From the NCBI GenBank assembly GCA_948472945.1, contig CAOKVX010000017.1:1-56927 (forward strand): DNA of 56,927 nucleotides, in the 5' to 3' direction. The position numbers were made by a program, and so were the translations under genes. The stretch comes from an uncultured Clostridia bacterium (GTDB taxonomy: Bacteria; Bacillota; Clostridia; Lachnospirales; Lachnospiraceae). Under the pieces are notes generated by a model. The model had not been told where the DNA came from, made no database searches, and worked only from the letters and a program-made list of their open reading frames with translations. Below, in pieces: positions 18,211 through 25,999 of the stretch (position 1 is the stretch's first letter; every line of letters starts with the position of its first letter).

Positions 18211-18368
18211 CAGGCATGCATCAAGAGCTCCCTCTTTTTACCAAAAAAGTAAGCCGGACAAATGGGCCTGCCGTATTTTCGCATGACTGCATGGCTATTT
18301 GACTCATGGTTATACCACTAAAAGCGGCAATCCGTTTAATAATAAAACTAAAATCGGAGGTTTTAACG

Positions 18369-18824
18369 ATGAAGGCGCTATGTGGAATAGATTGCACCGA
18401 ATGTGATTTAAAAAATGAATGCGGCGGCTGCAGTGAGACAAAAGGCCGTCCGTTTGGAGGTTCGTGTATGCTGGCGGTTTGTTGCGAAGATAAGAGATGC
18501 GACAATTGCGGCAGGCCATTTGAAGCTCCCTGCAAGTTAAAGGAACAGCTAATTGCGGAGTTCAATGCGCTTGGAATTGAAGATATGCATGTAACAGATC
18601 TCAATGCACTTCACGGCGCCTACATAAATTTGCAGTACACTCTTCCCAGCGGACAAAAAATTAAGTTTTGGGATGATGACAGAATATATCTTGGAAATCA
18701 AATATGTAAGAAAAACAGCGATAGATGCTATGGCATTACGGCTGATGAAAACTATCTTTTAGTATGCGAGTATGGTGATAACGGCTCTGATGCCGAAATC
18801 ATTGTTTATAAAAAGCGAAAATAA
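18369..18824 (+). CDS. Cys-rich DUF3795-like protein
   Basis: 151 residues starting MKALCGIDCTECDLKNECGG at 18369, where CGGAGG lies just upstream; an ATG at 18306 has no such site. The first 60 residues hold about 13 cysteines in CxxC-type pairs (CTECDLKNEC, CCEDKRCDNC), as in DUF3795 proteins thought to bind metal. The C-terminal half is a small beta-rich domain of unknown role. The function is not known. A long perfect hairpin after the stop ends this gene and the converging ribH. Confidence 0.8.
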   Translation: MKALCGIDCTECDLKNECGGCSETKGRPFGGSCMLAVCCEDKRCDNCGRPFEAPCKLKEQLIAEFNALGIEDMHVTDLNALHGAYINLQYTLPSGQKIKFWDDDRIYLGNQICKKNSDRCYGITADENYLLVCEYGDNGSDAEIIVYKKRK

Positions 18825-18838
18825 TATGACTAAGAAAC

Positions 18839-18882
18839 ATGAATAAGAGGTACAACTCCCCGCGTATGTACCTCTTATTCAT
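18839..18882. terminator. Bidirectional terminator between DUF3795 gene and ribH
   Basis: A perfect 15-bp inverted repeat (ATGAATAAGAGGTAC at 18839-18853, GTACCTCTTATTCAT at 18868-18882) lies between two converging genes. No long T-run follows on either strand, but position and stem strength fit a shared terminator. Confidence 0.65.
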
Positions 18883-18912
18883 CCTATTGCACATTAACAA
18901 GCATTTAACTTA

Positions 18913-19386
18913 CTACATCTGATTCATAAGATTGACCATCTCAATAGCTGAAAGCGCACAGTCGTATCCTTTATTGCCCGCCTTGCTTCCGGCTCTTGCA
19001 ATGGCCTGCTCAATATTTTCTGTCGTCAGTATTCCAAACAGGACAGGAATCCCGGCGGATAATCCCACCTGCGCTATTCCCTTTGAAACCTCGTTGCACA
19101 CATAATCGTAATGCGTTGTATCGCCTCTTATAACAGCGCCTACACATATAACCGCGTCATACTTTCCTGACTTTGCCATGCGAGCTGCTGCTACCGGAAT
19201 CTCAAATGCTCCCGGAACCCACGCCGCAGTAATATTTTCCTCGTCGACGCCGTGGCGGACAAGTCCGTCGACAGCTCCTTCGAGAAGCTTGTTAACAATG
19301 ATTTCATTGAAACGCGACGCAATAATACCCACTTTCATTCCCTCAGGCGCTACAACTTTTCCTTCCAAAACCTTGATTTCTTTCAT
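18913..19386 (-). CDS. ribH: 6,7-dimethyl-8-ribityllumazine synthase
   Basis: 157 residues, the usual length. RibH condenses 5-amino-6-ribitylamino-uracil with 3,4-dihydroxy-2-butanone 4-phosphate. Family motifs visible are ASRFNEIIV (N-terminal substrate loop), [28 protein letters not shown] with the catalytic His, and [20 protein letters not shown] is placed 7 bases before the ATG. It is the last gene of the riboflavin operon, about 105 bases after ribBA. Confidence 0.98.
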   Translation of the reverse strand: MKEIKVLEGKVVAPEGMKVGIIASRFNEIIVNKLLEGAVDGLVRHGVDEENITAAWVPGAFEIPVAAARMAKSGKYDAVICVGAVIRGDTTHYDYVCNEVSKGIAQVGLSAGIPVLFGILTTENIEQAIARAGSKAGNKGYDCALSAIEMVNLMNQM

Positions 19387-19491
19387 AGTATTACCTCCAT
19401 AAAATCTAATTATTTTAATATACTGTTTAAATATTCAAATAAGCCCATATAACATGTTCTTTATGTTAAATACTTAACCGTGCAGCTTGAT

Positions 19492-20712
19492 TTATTTATC
19501 AAATCTTATCTGTTGAAAAATGTGTCCCATCTTGTCCTGCTTCGTCTTCATATAAAATTCGTCGTACTGCTGCGGCTCTATTTCAATCGGCCGCCTATCG
19601 TTAATATTTATTCCAAAACCGCTTAACCCATATATTTTTTCAGGATTATTCGTAAGCAGCTTAAGCGACTTAACTCCAAGGTCCCGAAGTATCTGGGCGC
19701 CAACCCAGTATTCTCTTAAGTCAGGCGCAAACCCAAGCTTTATGTTTGCCTCCACAGTGTCAAATCCCTGCTCCTGAAGCTCATATGCTTTTAGTTTGTT
19801 TATGAGTCCTATTCCACGGCCCTCCTGCCTCATATAGAGAAGAATCCCTCGGCCCTCCTTTTCAATCTGCTGCATCGCGCTCTGCAGCTGGTTTCCGCAG
19901 TCACACCTCATTGAGCCAAACACATCTCCGGTTAGACATTCAGAGTGCACTCTGCAAAGTACGTTCTGTCCATCCCCGATATCACCTTTCACAAGCGCAA
20001 CATGGTGTTCGACCGTAATATCATTTACATAGCCGTATATAAGGAAGTCTCCGTATTTTGTAGGCATCTTTGCCGACGCCTCTCGCACGACATGCTTTTC
20101 ATTTATCCTCAGATAATTCTGCAAATCATGTATTGTTATATATTTCAGCCCAAGCTTATCGGCAAGCTCCCATAGGCGTTCGGAGCGCATCATTGTGCCG
20201 TCGTCCTCCATAATCTCGCAGCACACGCCGCACTCTTTCATACCCGCAAGCCTCATAAGGTCAACCGTGGCCTCCGTGTGGCCGTTTCTCACAAGAACAC
20301 CGCCTTTTCTGGCAACAAGCGGAAATACATGCCCCGGCCTCCTGAAATCCTCCGGCTTAGCGCTGTCGTCTGCGCACATCCTCATTGTAAAAGCCCTCTC
20401 CGCCGCGGATATCCCCGTAGTCGTATCGACATGGTCAACCGACACTGTAAATGCGGTCCCGTGATTATCCGTGTTATTGTCAACCATCTGCGGCAGACCG
20501 AGCTTTCCGGCAAATGCCGCGCTCATCGGCGTGCAAATAAGCCCTTTTGCGTACGTCGCCATCATGTTAATATTTTGCTGCGTAGCGTACTCGGCGGCAC
20601 ATATCATGTCGCCTTCATTTTCTCTGTCGGAATCATCCGAAACAAGAATAATTTTTCCGGCCCTGAGCTCTTTAACCGCTTCCTCAACCGTGTTATATTT
20701 TCTGTCAGCCAT
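19492..20712 (-). CDS. ribBA: Bifunctional DHBP synthase / GTP cyclohydrolase II
   Basis: 406 residues combining two enzymes that start both branches of riboflavin synthesis. The N-terminal half (1-200) is Rib[16 protein letters not shown] and RPGHVFPL carry acidic and His residues used on ribulose 5-phosphate. The C-terminal half (about 205-400) is RibA: the zinc site [20 protein letters not shown] gives three cysteines, and [13 protein letters not shown] is the GTP-binding loop. Both active sites look complete. AGGAGG precedes the ATG. A structured 102-base element lies between this gene and ribE. Confidence 0.98.
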   Translation of the reverse strand: MADRKYNTVEEAVKELRAGKIILVSDDSDRENEGDMICAAEYATQQNINMMATYAKGLICTPMSAAFAGKLGLPQMVDNNTDNHGTAFTVSVDHVDTTTGISAAERAFTMRMCADDSAKPEDFRRPGHVFPLVARKGGVLVRNGHTEATVDLMRLAGMKECGVCCEIMEDDGTMMRSERLWELADKLGLKYITIHDLQNYLRINEKHVVREASAKMPTKYGDFLIYGYVNDITVEHHVALVKGDIGDGQNVLCRVHSECLTGDVFGSMRCDCGNQLQSAMQQIEKEGRGILLYMRQEGRGIGLINKLKAYELQEQGFDTVEANIKLGFAPDLREYWVGAQILRDLGVKSLKLLTNNPEKIYGLSGFGININDRRPIEIEPQQYDEFYMKTKQDKMGHIFQQIRFDK

Positions 20713-20834
20713 ATTTCAAACCCTCCTGAAACATAATCGTTCAATAATCCTACATTCTCAAACCTGTATATTTTGTTCTACCATTCATCAATCTTCAAGA
20801 ACACACTAATGTACCGTATAATTCATTTTAAGCT

Positions 20835-20936
20835 AAATGACGCTGAATAATTTCATACCGCAAGGCGGCTTTAACGGCGTAGCGGATGCTACGTCAAATG
20901 AAGCCCAAGGCAGATGGAATTTCAGGCAAGTCATTT
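20835..20936. other. Structured intergenic element between ribE and ribBA
   Basis: Three nested perfect stems are visible: AAATGAC (20835-20841) with GTCATTT (20930-20936), GGCTT (20867-20871) with AAGCC (20901-20905), and CGTAGC with GCTACG around a GGAT loop (20878-20893). It lies inside the rib operon, in a 278-base gap. It could be a dispersed palindromic element, an attenuator, or an RNA processing site; I do not recognise a known class. Confidence 0.5.
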
Positions 20937-20990
20937 GGCGAAATGCACGTGATACAATACACGAATACCTGCATAGTTTAAATTTATTGC

Positions 20991-21632
20991 CTAAAAGCCA
21001 TATTCGTTCAGCATTTCCATTGTAATTCCGTCAGATCTGTTTTGTTCGATACCAAGAAATCTTTCAACGTATTTCCCGACAATGTCATTTTCGAGATTAA
21101 CAATATCACCCGCCCGTTTTTTCAGAAGCGTCGTCTGTCCCGCCGTATGCGGAATAACTGATACGCTGAAATTATCATTATTTACTTTGGCAACTGTAAG
21201 ACTGATACCGTCTATACAGACTGAGCCTTTTTCAACAATGTATCTTATCACTCCGGCGTCCGCTCTTATCGTAACCCACACTGCGTTTTCTTCCCTTGAA
21301 AGCGATGTTATCGTTCCTGTTCCGTCAATATGGCCTGACACAATATGCCCCCCGAATCTGCCATCTGCCGCCATTGCGCGCTCAAGATTAACCTCATCGT
21401 TACCTCGGCACACAGAAAGACTGCTTCTTCTAACTGTTTCCGCCATAACATCGGCTTCAAACCCGTTATCGGTAATAGAAGTCACGGTAAGACAGACGCC
21501 GTTTACCGCAATACTGTCGCCTACCTTAGTGCCCTCCAAAACCTTTTTCGCCTTTATTATTACTGAGCCGGATTTACCTGTCATATTAATTGATTTGACT
21601 GTTCCTATTTCCTCCACAATACCTGTAAACAA
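20991..21632 (-). CDS. ribE: Riboflavin synthase, alpha chain
   Basis: 213 residues. RibE dismutates two 6,7-dimethyl-8-ribityllumazine molecules to riboflavin. The N-terminus FTGIVEEIGTV and the two tandem lumazine-binding barrels (about 1-95 and 96-195) are typical: AVNGVCLTV in the first, CIDGISLTV in the second, and SGHIDGTG between. The start is TTG at 21632, with GAGAGG 7 bases ahead. It is the second gene of the operon. Confidence 0.97.
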   Translation of the reverse strand: MFTGIVEEIGTVKSINMTGKSGSVIIKAKKVLEGTKVGDSIAVNGVCLTVTSITDNGFEADVMAETVRRSSLSVCRGNDEVNLERAMAADGRFGGHIVSGHIDGTGTITSLSREENAVWVTIRADAGVIRYIVEKGSVCIDGISLTVAKVNNDNFSVSVIPHTAGQTTLLKKRAGDIVNLENDIVGKYVERFLGIEQNRSDGITMEMLNEYGF

Positions 21633-21687
21633 TTTTATACCTCTCGTCTATATTTTTTCTGTCTTCTTTTATTAAAAATAAGCCATA

Positions 21688-21722
21688 TAGCTCAACGGGT
21701 TCAAATTGGCGCCATTGAGCTA
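21688..21722. repeat. Palindromic repeat, TAGCTCAA type
   Basis: TAGCTCAA (21688-21695) pairs with TTGAGCTA (21715-21722) around GGGTTCAAATTGGCG. A near copy is at 23397-23431, on the other side of ribD and the riboswitch. The loop resembles a tRNA T-arm but no tRNA can be folded. Confidence 0.6.
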
Positions 21723-21801
21723 AATCATTATTTAATATCTTGATCTATATAATTATATATTTAATTGTAAATGTTACTTTGTTCTTTTATTTCTATAATT
21801 A

Positions 21802-22968
21802 CTATTTATAATTTTTTACACTATAAGATACCATTATGTCGCTCCCCACAGCTAATGTTTCAATGAATTCCAACTCATAACTTTCATCCGGAACCTCAAC
21901 TCCAACTCCGTCAACCGGCGTCCTTCCGGCGCCTCCAAATATTTTAGGCGCAATAAAAGCATTAACCTCATTTACTATTCCAGCGCGGAAAGCGCCCTCA
22001 TTCAGAGTGCCTCCCCCTTCGAGAAGAATGCTGTCTATCTTCATATCTCCGAGCCTTTGCATAAGCGCATTTAAGTCTATGCCCTGTTTTCCCACTCCCA
22101 TTTTCTTCTGCTCCGGCGGCGCAATACTGAGCGGAATCTCAAGCACCGTCACTTCCATATTTTTTAACATTTCTATTTTATCTCTCTTTTGAAATGTGGC
22201 TGAAGCAGACTCTGCGTCACCGGAATTTTCAGCGCACGCAACTATCAGGGGAAATTCATCGGCGCTTTTACACAGCCTGCCATCAAGCGGAATCCGTAAG
22301 TTTGTATCGCATATTATCCTCACCGGATTTCTCTTTCCCGGAATCCGCACATTTAACATGGGGTCGTCCGCAAGTACCGTGCCAATCCCCGCCATTATTC
22401 CCATGTACCTGCTTCTTAACTCCTGCACATAGTCTCTCGACTCAACACAGGTTATCCATTTTGACTTTCCTGTCTTTGTAGCTATCTTGCCGTCCGCAGT
22501 CATCGCATATTTCATTACAACATACGGCGTATTAGTACTGATGTAGTGAAAAAATACGGGATTCAGCCTGTCGCACTCCTGTCTCATATAATCTTCCGTA
22601 ACCTTAATCCCGGCATCCTTCAGCGCTTTTACTCCCTTTCCGGCAACTTTCGGATTAGGGTCTCTTGAGCCAATTACCACATGAGCAATTTTGTTTTCTA
22701 TTATTGCCTCCGTGCATGGCGGCGTTTTGCCATAATGGCAGCACGGCTCGAGCGTTACATATATAGTCGCCCCATCGGCTGGTTCTTTAAGCGATTTTAT
22801 CGCGTTTCGCTCCGCATGAAGCCCTCCGTACATCTCGTGGCATCCTTCCCCGATTATCTTTCCGTCTTTCACGATAACCGCTCCCACCAAAGGATTAGGG
22901 TTTGTAAAACCCCTGCCATTTTTCGCAAGGCTTATTGCCCTTTCCATATATTCTTTGGCTGTGTCCAT
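21802..22968 (-). CDS. ribD: Bifunctional riboflavin deaminase/reductase
   Basis: 388 residues from ATG 22968, which has AGGAGGAG ahead; an ATG at 22998 is less likely. The N-terminal deaminase (1-145) has the zinc ligands HAERNAI and PCCHYGKTPPC. The C-terminal reductase (about 146-388) begins VVMKYAMTADGKIAT and contains LLEGGGTLN for NADPH binding. Together they turn the GTP cyclohydrolase product into the ribitylamino-uracil phosphate. It is the first gene after the FMN riboswitch and terminator. Confidence 0.98.
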   Translation of the reverse strand: MDTAKEYMERAISLAKNGRGFTNPNPLVGAVIVKDGKIIGEGCHEMYGGLHAERNAIKSLKEPADGATIYVTLEPCCHYGKTPPCTEAIIENKIAHVVIGSRDPNPKVAGKGVKALKDAGIKVTEDYMRQECDRLNPVFFHYISTNTPYVVMKYAMTADGKIATKTGKSKWITCVESRDYVQELRSRYMGIMAGIGTVLADDPMLNVRIPGKRNPVRIICDTNLRIPLDGRLCKSADEFPLIVACAENSGDAESASATFQKRDKIEMLKNMEVTVLEIPLSIAPPEQKKMGVGKQGIDLNALMQRLGDMKIDSILLEGGGTLNEGAFRAGIVNEVNAFIAPKIFGGAGRTPVDGVGVEVPDESYELEFIETLAVGSDIMVSYSVKNYK

Positions 22969-23017
22969 CAAAACTCCTCCTATATAAAAAGTGTACATCC
23001 CCCAGAGGTTTTTGTAT

Positions 23018-23110
23018 AATAGGGCAAGTTCACCCCAAGGGTCGGGGTATTTTCTACACTACGTTCCGGTTCATGCTGAACAAGCGTCCACCGGGCGCTT
23101 AGAACCGTTT
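23018..23110. repeat. Second copy of composite palindromic repeat
   Basis: The CCCCAAGGG..GGGGTATT..CTACACT block and the hairpin AAGCGTCCACCGGGCGCTT match the repeat at 7031-7300, with changes. It lies in the ribD leader between the riboswitch terminator and the gene, so it is transcribed when the operon is on. Confidence 0.65.
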
Positions 23111-23120
23111 CCCGCGGCAA

Positions 23121-23151
23121 TAAAAAACCCCTGAATATTTCACAGGGGCTT
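23121..23151 (-). terminator. Riboswitch-controlled terminator upstream of ribD
   Basis: On the minus strand AGCCCCTG and CAGGGG form a hairpin followed by TTTTTTA. It lies about 70 bases after the FMN aptamer and before ribD, the position of the expression platform that stops transcription when FMN is bound. Confidence 0.85.
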
Positions 23152-23220
23152 TAAAAACAATATGCTTTTTATATTATTTCCCGGTTTCAAAAAATGAATC
23201 CAAAATCTAATATATCTGTT

Positions 23221-23331
23221 CTTCTCTCATCCAGACTATACTGTCGGCACCGGAATCACACCGGTTCATGCCTTACGGCTCGCGGGCTATACCGCCGGTA
23301 GGGATTTACACCCTGCCCTGAAGACTATATT
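23221..23331 (-). promoter_or_regulatory. FMN riboswitch (RFN element)
   Basis: The conserved RFN segments are all visible on the minus strand: AGTCTTCAGGGCAGGGTG, then CCCTACCGGCGGTATAGCCC, GCGAGCC, TGATTCCGGTGCCGACAGT and AGTCTGGATGAGAGAAG. This is the aptamer that binds FMN. With the following terminator it should shut off the ribD-ribE-ribBA-ribH operon when FMN is plentiful. Confidence 0.97.
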
Positions 23332-23396
23332 TTATTACTCTAACAATTGTAATGCGAATCAGATAAAAAATCAAGCGTTTTATTAATATTTTTTGT

Positions 23397-23431
23397 TAGC
23401 TCGGCGGGTTCAAATTGGCGCCGTTGAGCTA
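23397..23431. repeat. Second TAGCTC-type palindromic repeat
   Basis: TAGCTCGGCG and CGCCGTTGAGCTA form a stem around GGTTCAAATTGG, matching the repeat at 21688-21722. On the plus strand it is followed by a T-rich run, but the flanking genes are on the minus strand. Confidence 0.6.
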
Positions 23432-23451
23432 GCTTTTTTGCTATGTAATTC

Positions 23452-24198
23452 TTAATTAATTTCTTTTTTGCTGAATGTTAATGTCTTAAGCGAATCATAA
23501 TCAAATTTCTTCTCATCATTTTCAAAATATATTATTTTTACAAGCATTTCATTCATTATAAACGATAATATATTTTCAGTATCACTTTTTTCACTTTCCC
23601 TTTTTTCTAAAATACATTGAATCTCTTCCCCGCCTATTTGTATACTCCTTTCCGTATATTTATTTACGTCGTATTCATATCCTGTTTGAGGGTTATCTAA
23701 AATAGCTTCGCTGCTGTCACCGTAATCGTTTTCAATTTTTTGTTTTTGGTCAAGCTTAATATCATATTTTTCCTCCATAAATTTCTTTATATCTGTAGAA
23801 TCAAATCCCTCATTTGTTTCAGCATTAAGCGGCTCAATGACAACTCGTATCCCTGTTTCTAAAAATACAAAATTAATAAAATCAACATTTGAGTCCACAA
23901 ACACTCTGCCTGCTTTCTCTTTTTCCATTGAAGGACATAGTATATAACCATTATTATTATATTTCTCAATTAAATCCTTAAAAGCTCCGTCTTTAAATTT
24001 CTTTGATTCAGAACTGTTAAACCAATCCAGAAACTCATTTACCGATTCTGCCGAATAATTTACCGCCCTCTCACTTGGGCTATTGTTGCGGTTAATATTT
24101 TCTTTTTCTGCTGAAATATTTACTTTATCAATTTCCTTTTGACTGCACCCGCTAATAAACAATGTTATCACTATACATACCATAAATATTTTCTTCAT
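23452..24198 (-). CDS. Secreted lipoprotein of unknown function
   Basis: 248 residues. The signal peptide MKKIFMVCIVITLFISGCSQ ends in a lipobox (ISGC), so the mature protein is probably anchored by lipid on Cys17-18 to the outer face of the membrane. The rest is charged, with no domain I recognise; it has an alternating strand-like pattern (FVFLETGIRVVIEPLN). GGGGGAAA precedes the ATG. It starts 24 bases after the metalloprotease gene on the same strand, so the two are likely co-transcribed and may act together outside the cell. Confidence 0.83.
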   Translation of the reverse strand: MKKIFMVCIVITLFISGCSQKEIDKVNISAEKENINRNNSPSERAVNYSAESVNEFLDWFNSSESKKFKDGAFKDLIEKYNNNGYILCPSMEKEKAGRVFVDSNVDFINFVFLETGIRVVIEPLNAETNEGFDSTDIKKFMEEKYDIKLDQKQKIENDYGDSSEAILDNPQTGYEYDVNKYTERSIQIGGEEIQCILEKRESEKSDTENILSFIMNEMLVKIIYFENDEKKFDYDSLKTLTFSKKEIN

Positions 24199-24222
24199 AT
24201 TGTTTCCCCCTATATCTTCGTA

Positions 24223-25773
24223 TTAATGATGTGATTTTAAATGATTTTTTATATCTTCTAAGCACCCTGAACAAAATATCCTTTCAGGACTTCGAATAGA
24301 AATATCATTCATCCAACTATCATTCATAAGACAGAATTGTGGACGCCCCGAACTCGGATTGCAAGTTTTACACATTGTTCCGCCTCTACACGTACCATTA
24401 TTTAACATTTCGTGATAGTGATCCGGAGCTCCGTACTGATGTGCAAGCTCATGTGCTAAAACAGGTCTAATAGTCTTATAATAGTCTTGATTTAATATTT
24501 CCTGTATACAAACACCATTTAACGAAGAAAAACTTCTATTTATCTTATTTGTATTTTCAAAAAAAGCATTTCCTGTCCATAATACTGATGTTTTCGTATT
24601 GTTACCTTTATTATTATCATAAAAATTATAAAAAGAATTTGTCCATCCTGTACAATTTGGTTCATGACCTGCTCCCCCAGGACATTTTTGGTCAATTGTA
24701 CTTTGAGAAATAGTATATCCCCTTTTTAATTTACAGTTATCAGCTAAAGATGTTATAAGTGTTGGTGTATTATTAGCAATATCCAAGTTTACCGTCTTTT
24801 TAAATACCCTAGATATAATTTTGTTAGTATCTTGTATTTTTGTTGCACAATCTCCAATTGAGCCATATCTTACATTAAAAGCCTGATCATAATAATTGTT
24901 AACAACAGAACTAAAACATCTTCTTACCTTAAGTATATAATCACCAGTTTTAGTTACAGAATATGTTCTAACCTTGATATAATACGTCTTTCCAGCCTCT
25001 AAATTATACTTTATATAAAAATCACGTTTATTAGAGCTTATTCCCACGCCATTTCCATCATCATTCTTAGTCAGCTCATTGCCTGAATAATTATATAAAT
25101 GACCATACATATCAATATCTGTTTGCGATTCTATTGTATATGTACCAGTTTCCGGAGGAACAAACTTAAACATGTCTACATCTCCTCCATAATTAATTTT
25201 ACCCTTTATCGTCTCCTTATTCCCTATATTATATGCATGAGATATTTCATTTTCATAATCATCATTATATCTTATTATAAGTGTATAATTACCTGTATCT
25301 TTCTCGCCAACATTATAATTTTTTACTGCAATAAAATAATTTTTGCCTTTATTCAACCTATATTTAAAATAAAAATCATATGTATTTTGACTTTCTCCTG
25401 CATTATTTCCATCATCATTATACATTATCTGATTACCTGATGAATTATATAAGATTCCATATGAATCAAAATCGCTGATCATCTCAAAAGAATAAATTCC
25501 ATCCTTTGTAGGAGTATATTCAAACACATCGACATCTCCTCCATAATTAATCCTACCTGTTATCGTTTCTTGATTTCCTATATTATACGCTTTAGAAATT
25601 TCATTTTCATAATCATCATTCAACGCCGCTGTAAAATTTGCGCCAGCCGATACCTGAACGATTCTTGATTTTGCTTCAATCTGTTTTGGATTCATAATAA
25701 TCAGAAAACAAGCAAATAAACTTAAAAACACTAATGATAATACATTTTTTGATAGTTTTTTCATCTTACCCAT
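24223..25773 (-). CDS. Secreted metzincin-like zinc metalloprotease with two PPC domains
   Basis: 516 residues with a signal peptide (about 1-35, ending QIEAKS). Two tandem repeats follow (about 53-165 and 167-285), each beginning DDYENEIS and containing INYGGDVD and a TYY/NYF strand near the end; these match bacterial pre-peptidase C-terminal domains. The catalytic part (about 300-516) has HELAHQYGAPD, an HExxHxxGxxD zinc site, and a candidate Met-turn in CLMND. Several Cys follow (CRGGTMCKTC, CSGC). PPC domains usually sit at the C-terminus; here they precede the catalytic domain. It probably degrades extracellular protein; the target is unknown. Confidence 0.85.
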   Translation of the reverse strand: MGKMKKLSKNVLSLVFLSLFACFLIIMNPKQIEAKSRIVQVSAGANFTAALNDDYENEISKAYNIGNQETITGRINYGGDVDVFEYTPTKDGIYSFEMISDFDSYGILYNSSGNQIMYNDDGNNAGESQNTYDFYFKYRLNKGKNYFIAVKNYNVGEKDTGNYTLIIRYNDDYENEISHAYNIGNKETIKGKINYGGDVDMFKFVPPETGTYTIESQTDIDMYGHLYNYSGNELTKNDDGNGVGISSNKRDFYIKYNLEAGKTYYIKVRTYSVTKTGDYILKVRRCFSSVVNNYYDQAFNVRYGSIGDCATKIQDTNKIISRVFKKTVNLDIANNTPTLITSLADNCKLKRGYTISQSTIDQKCPGGAGHEPNCTGWTNSFYNFYDNNKGNNTKTSVLWTGNAFFENTNKINRSFSSLNGVCIQEILNQDYYKTIRPVLAHELAHQYGAPDHYHEMLNNGTCRGGTMCKTCNPSSGRPQFCLMNDSWMNDISIRSPERIFCSGCLEDIKNHLKSHH

Positions 25774-25908
25774 ACAATACTCTCCTTTTTACATTTTACT
25801 TCACACTTTAATTGTTTCTACTATATATTACCATATAAACTCATATTTTTACATGTATATTGCAAATTCTCACAATCAGAGTATTGATAATCAATATGTA
25901 TTTAAAAT

Positions 25909-25953
25909 AAAAAATGCCGAAATATTGCATCCAAACAACACTCCGGCATTTTT
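25909..25953 (-). terminator. Terminator after the DEAD-box helicase gene
   Basis: AAAAATGCCG and CGGCATTTTT form a 10-bp stem with T/A runs on both sides, about 50 bases after the helicase stop. The symmetric runs would allow use in either direction. The promoter of the metalloprotease gene must lie just beyond, in 25774-25908, which holds no other recognisable feature. Confidence 0.8.
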
Positions 25954-25999
25954 AATACCTATTTTAACTATCTTTTTTCAATTACCTTTATAATCCTTT

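Noticed and set aside
21688-23431. GGGTTCAAAT loops that look like tRNA T-arms
   Set aside because: No acceptor, D or anticodon stems can be folded around them; they belong to the TAGCTC palindromes.
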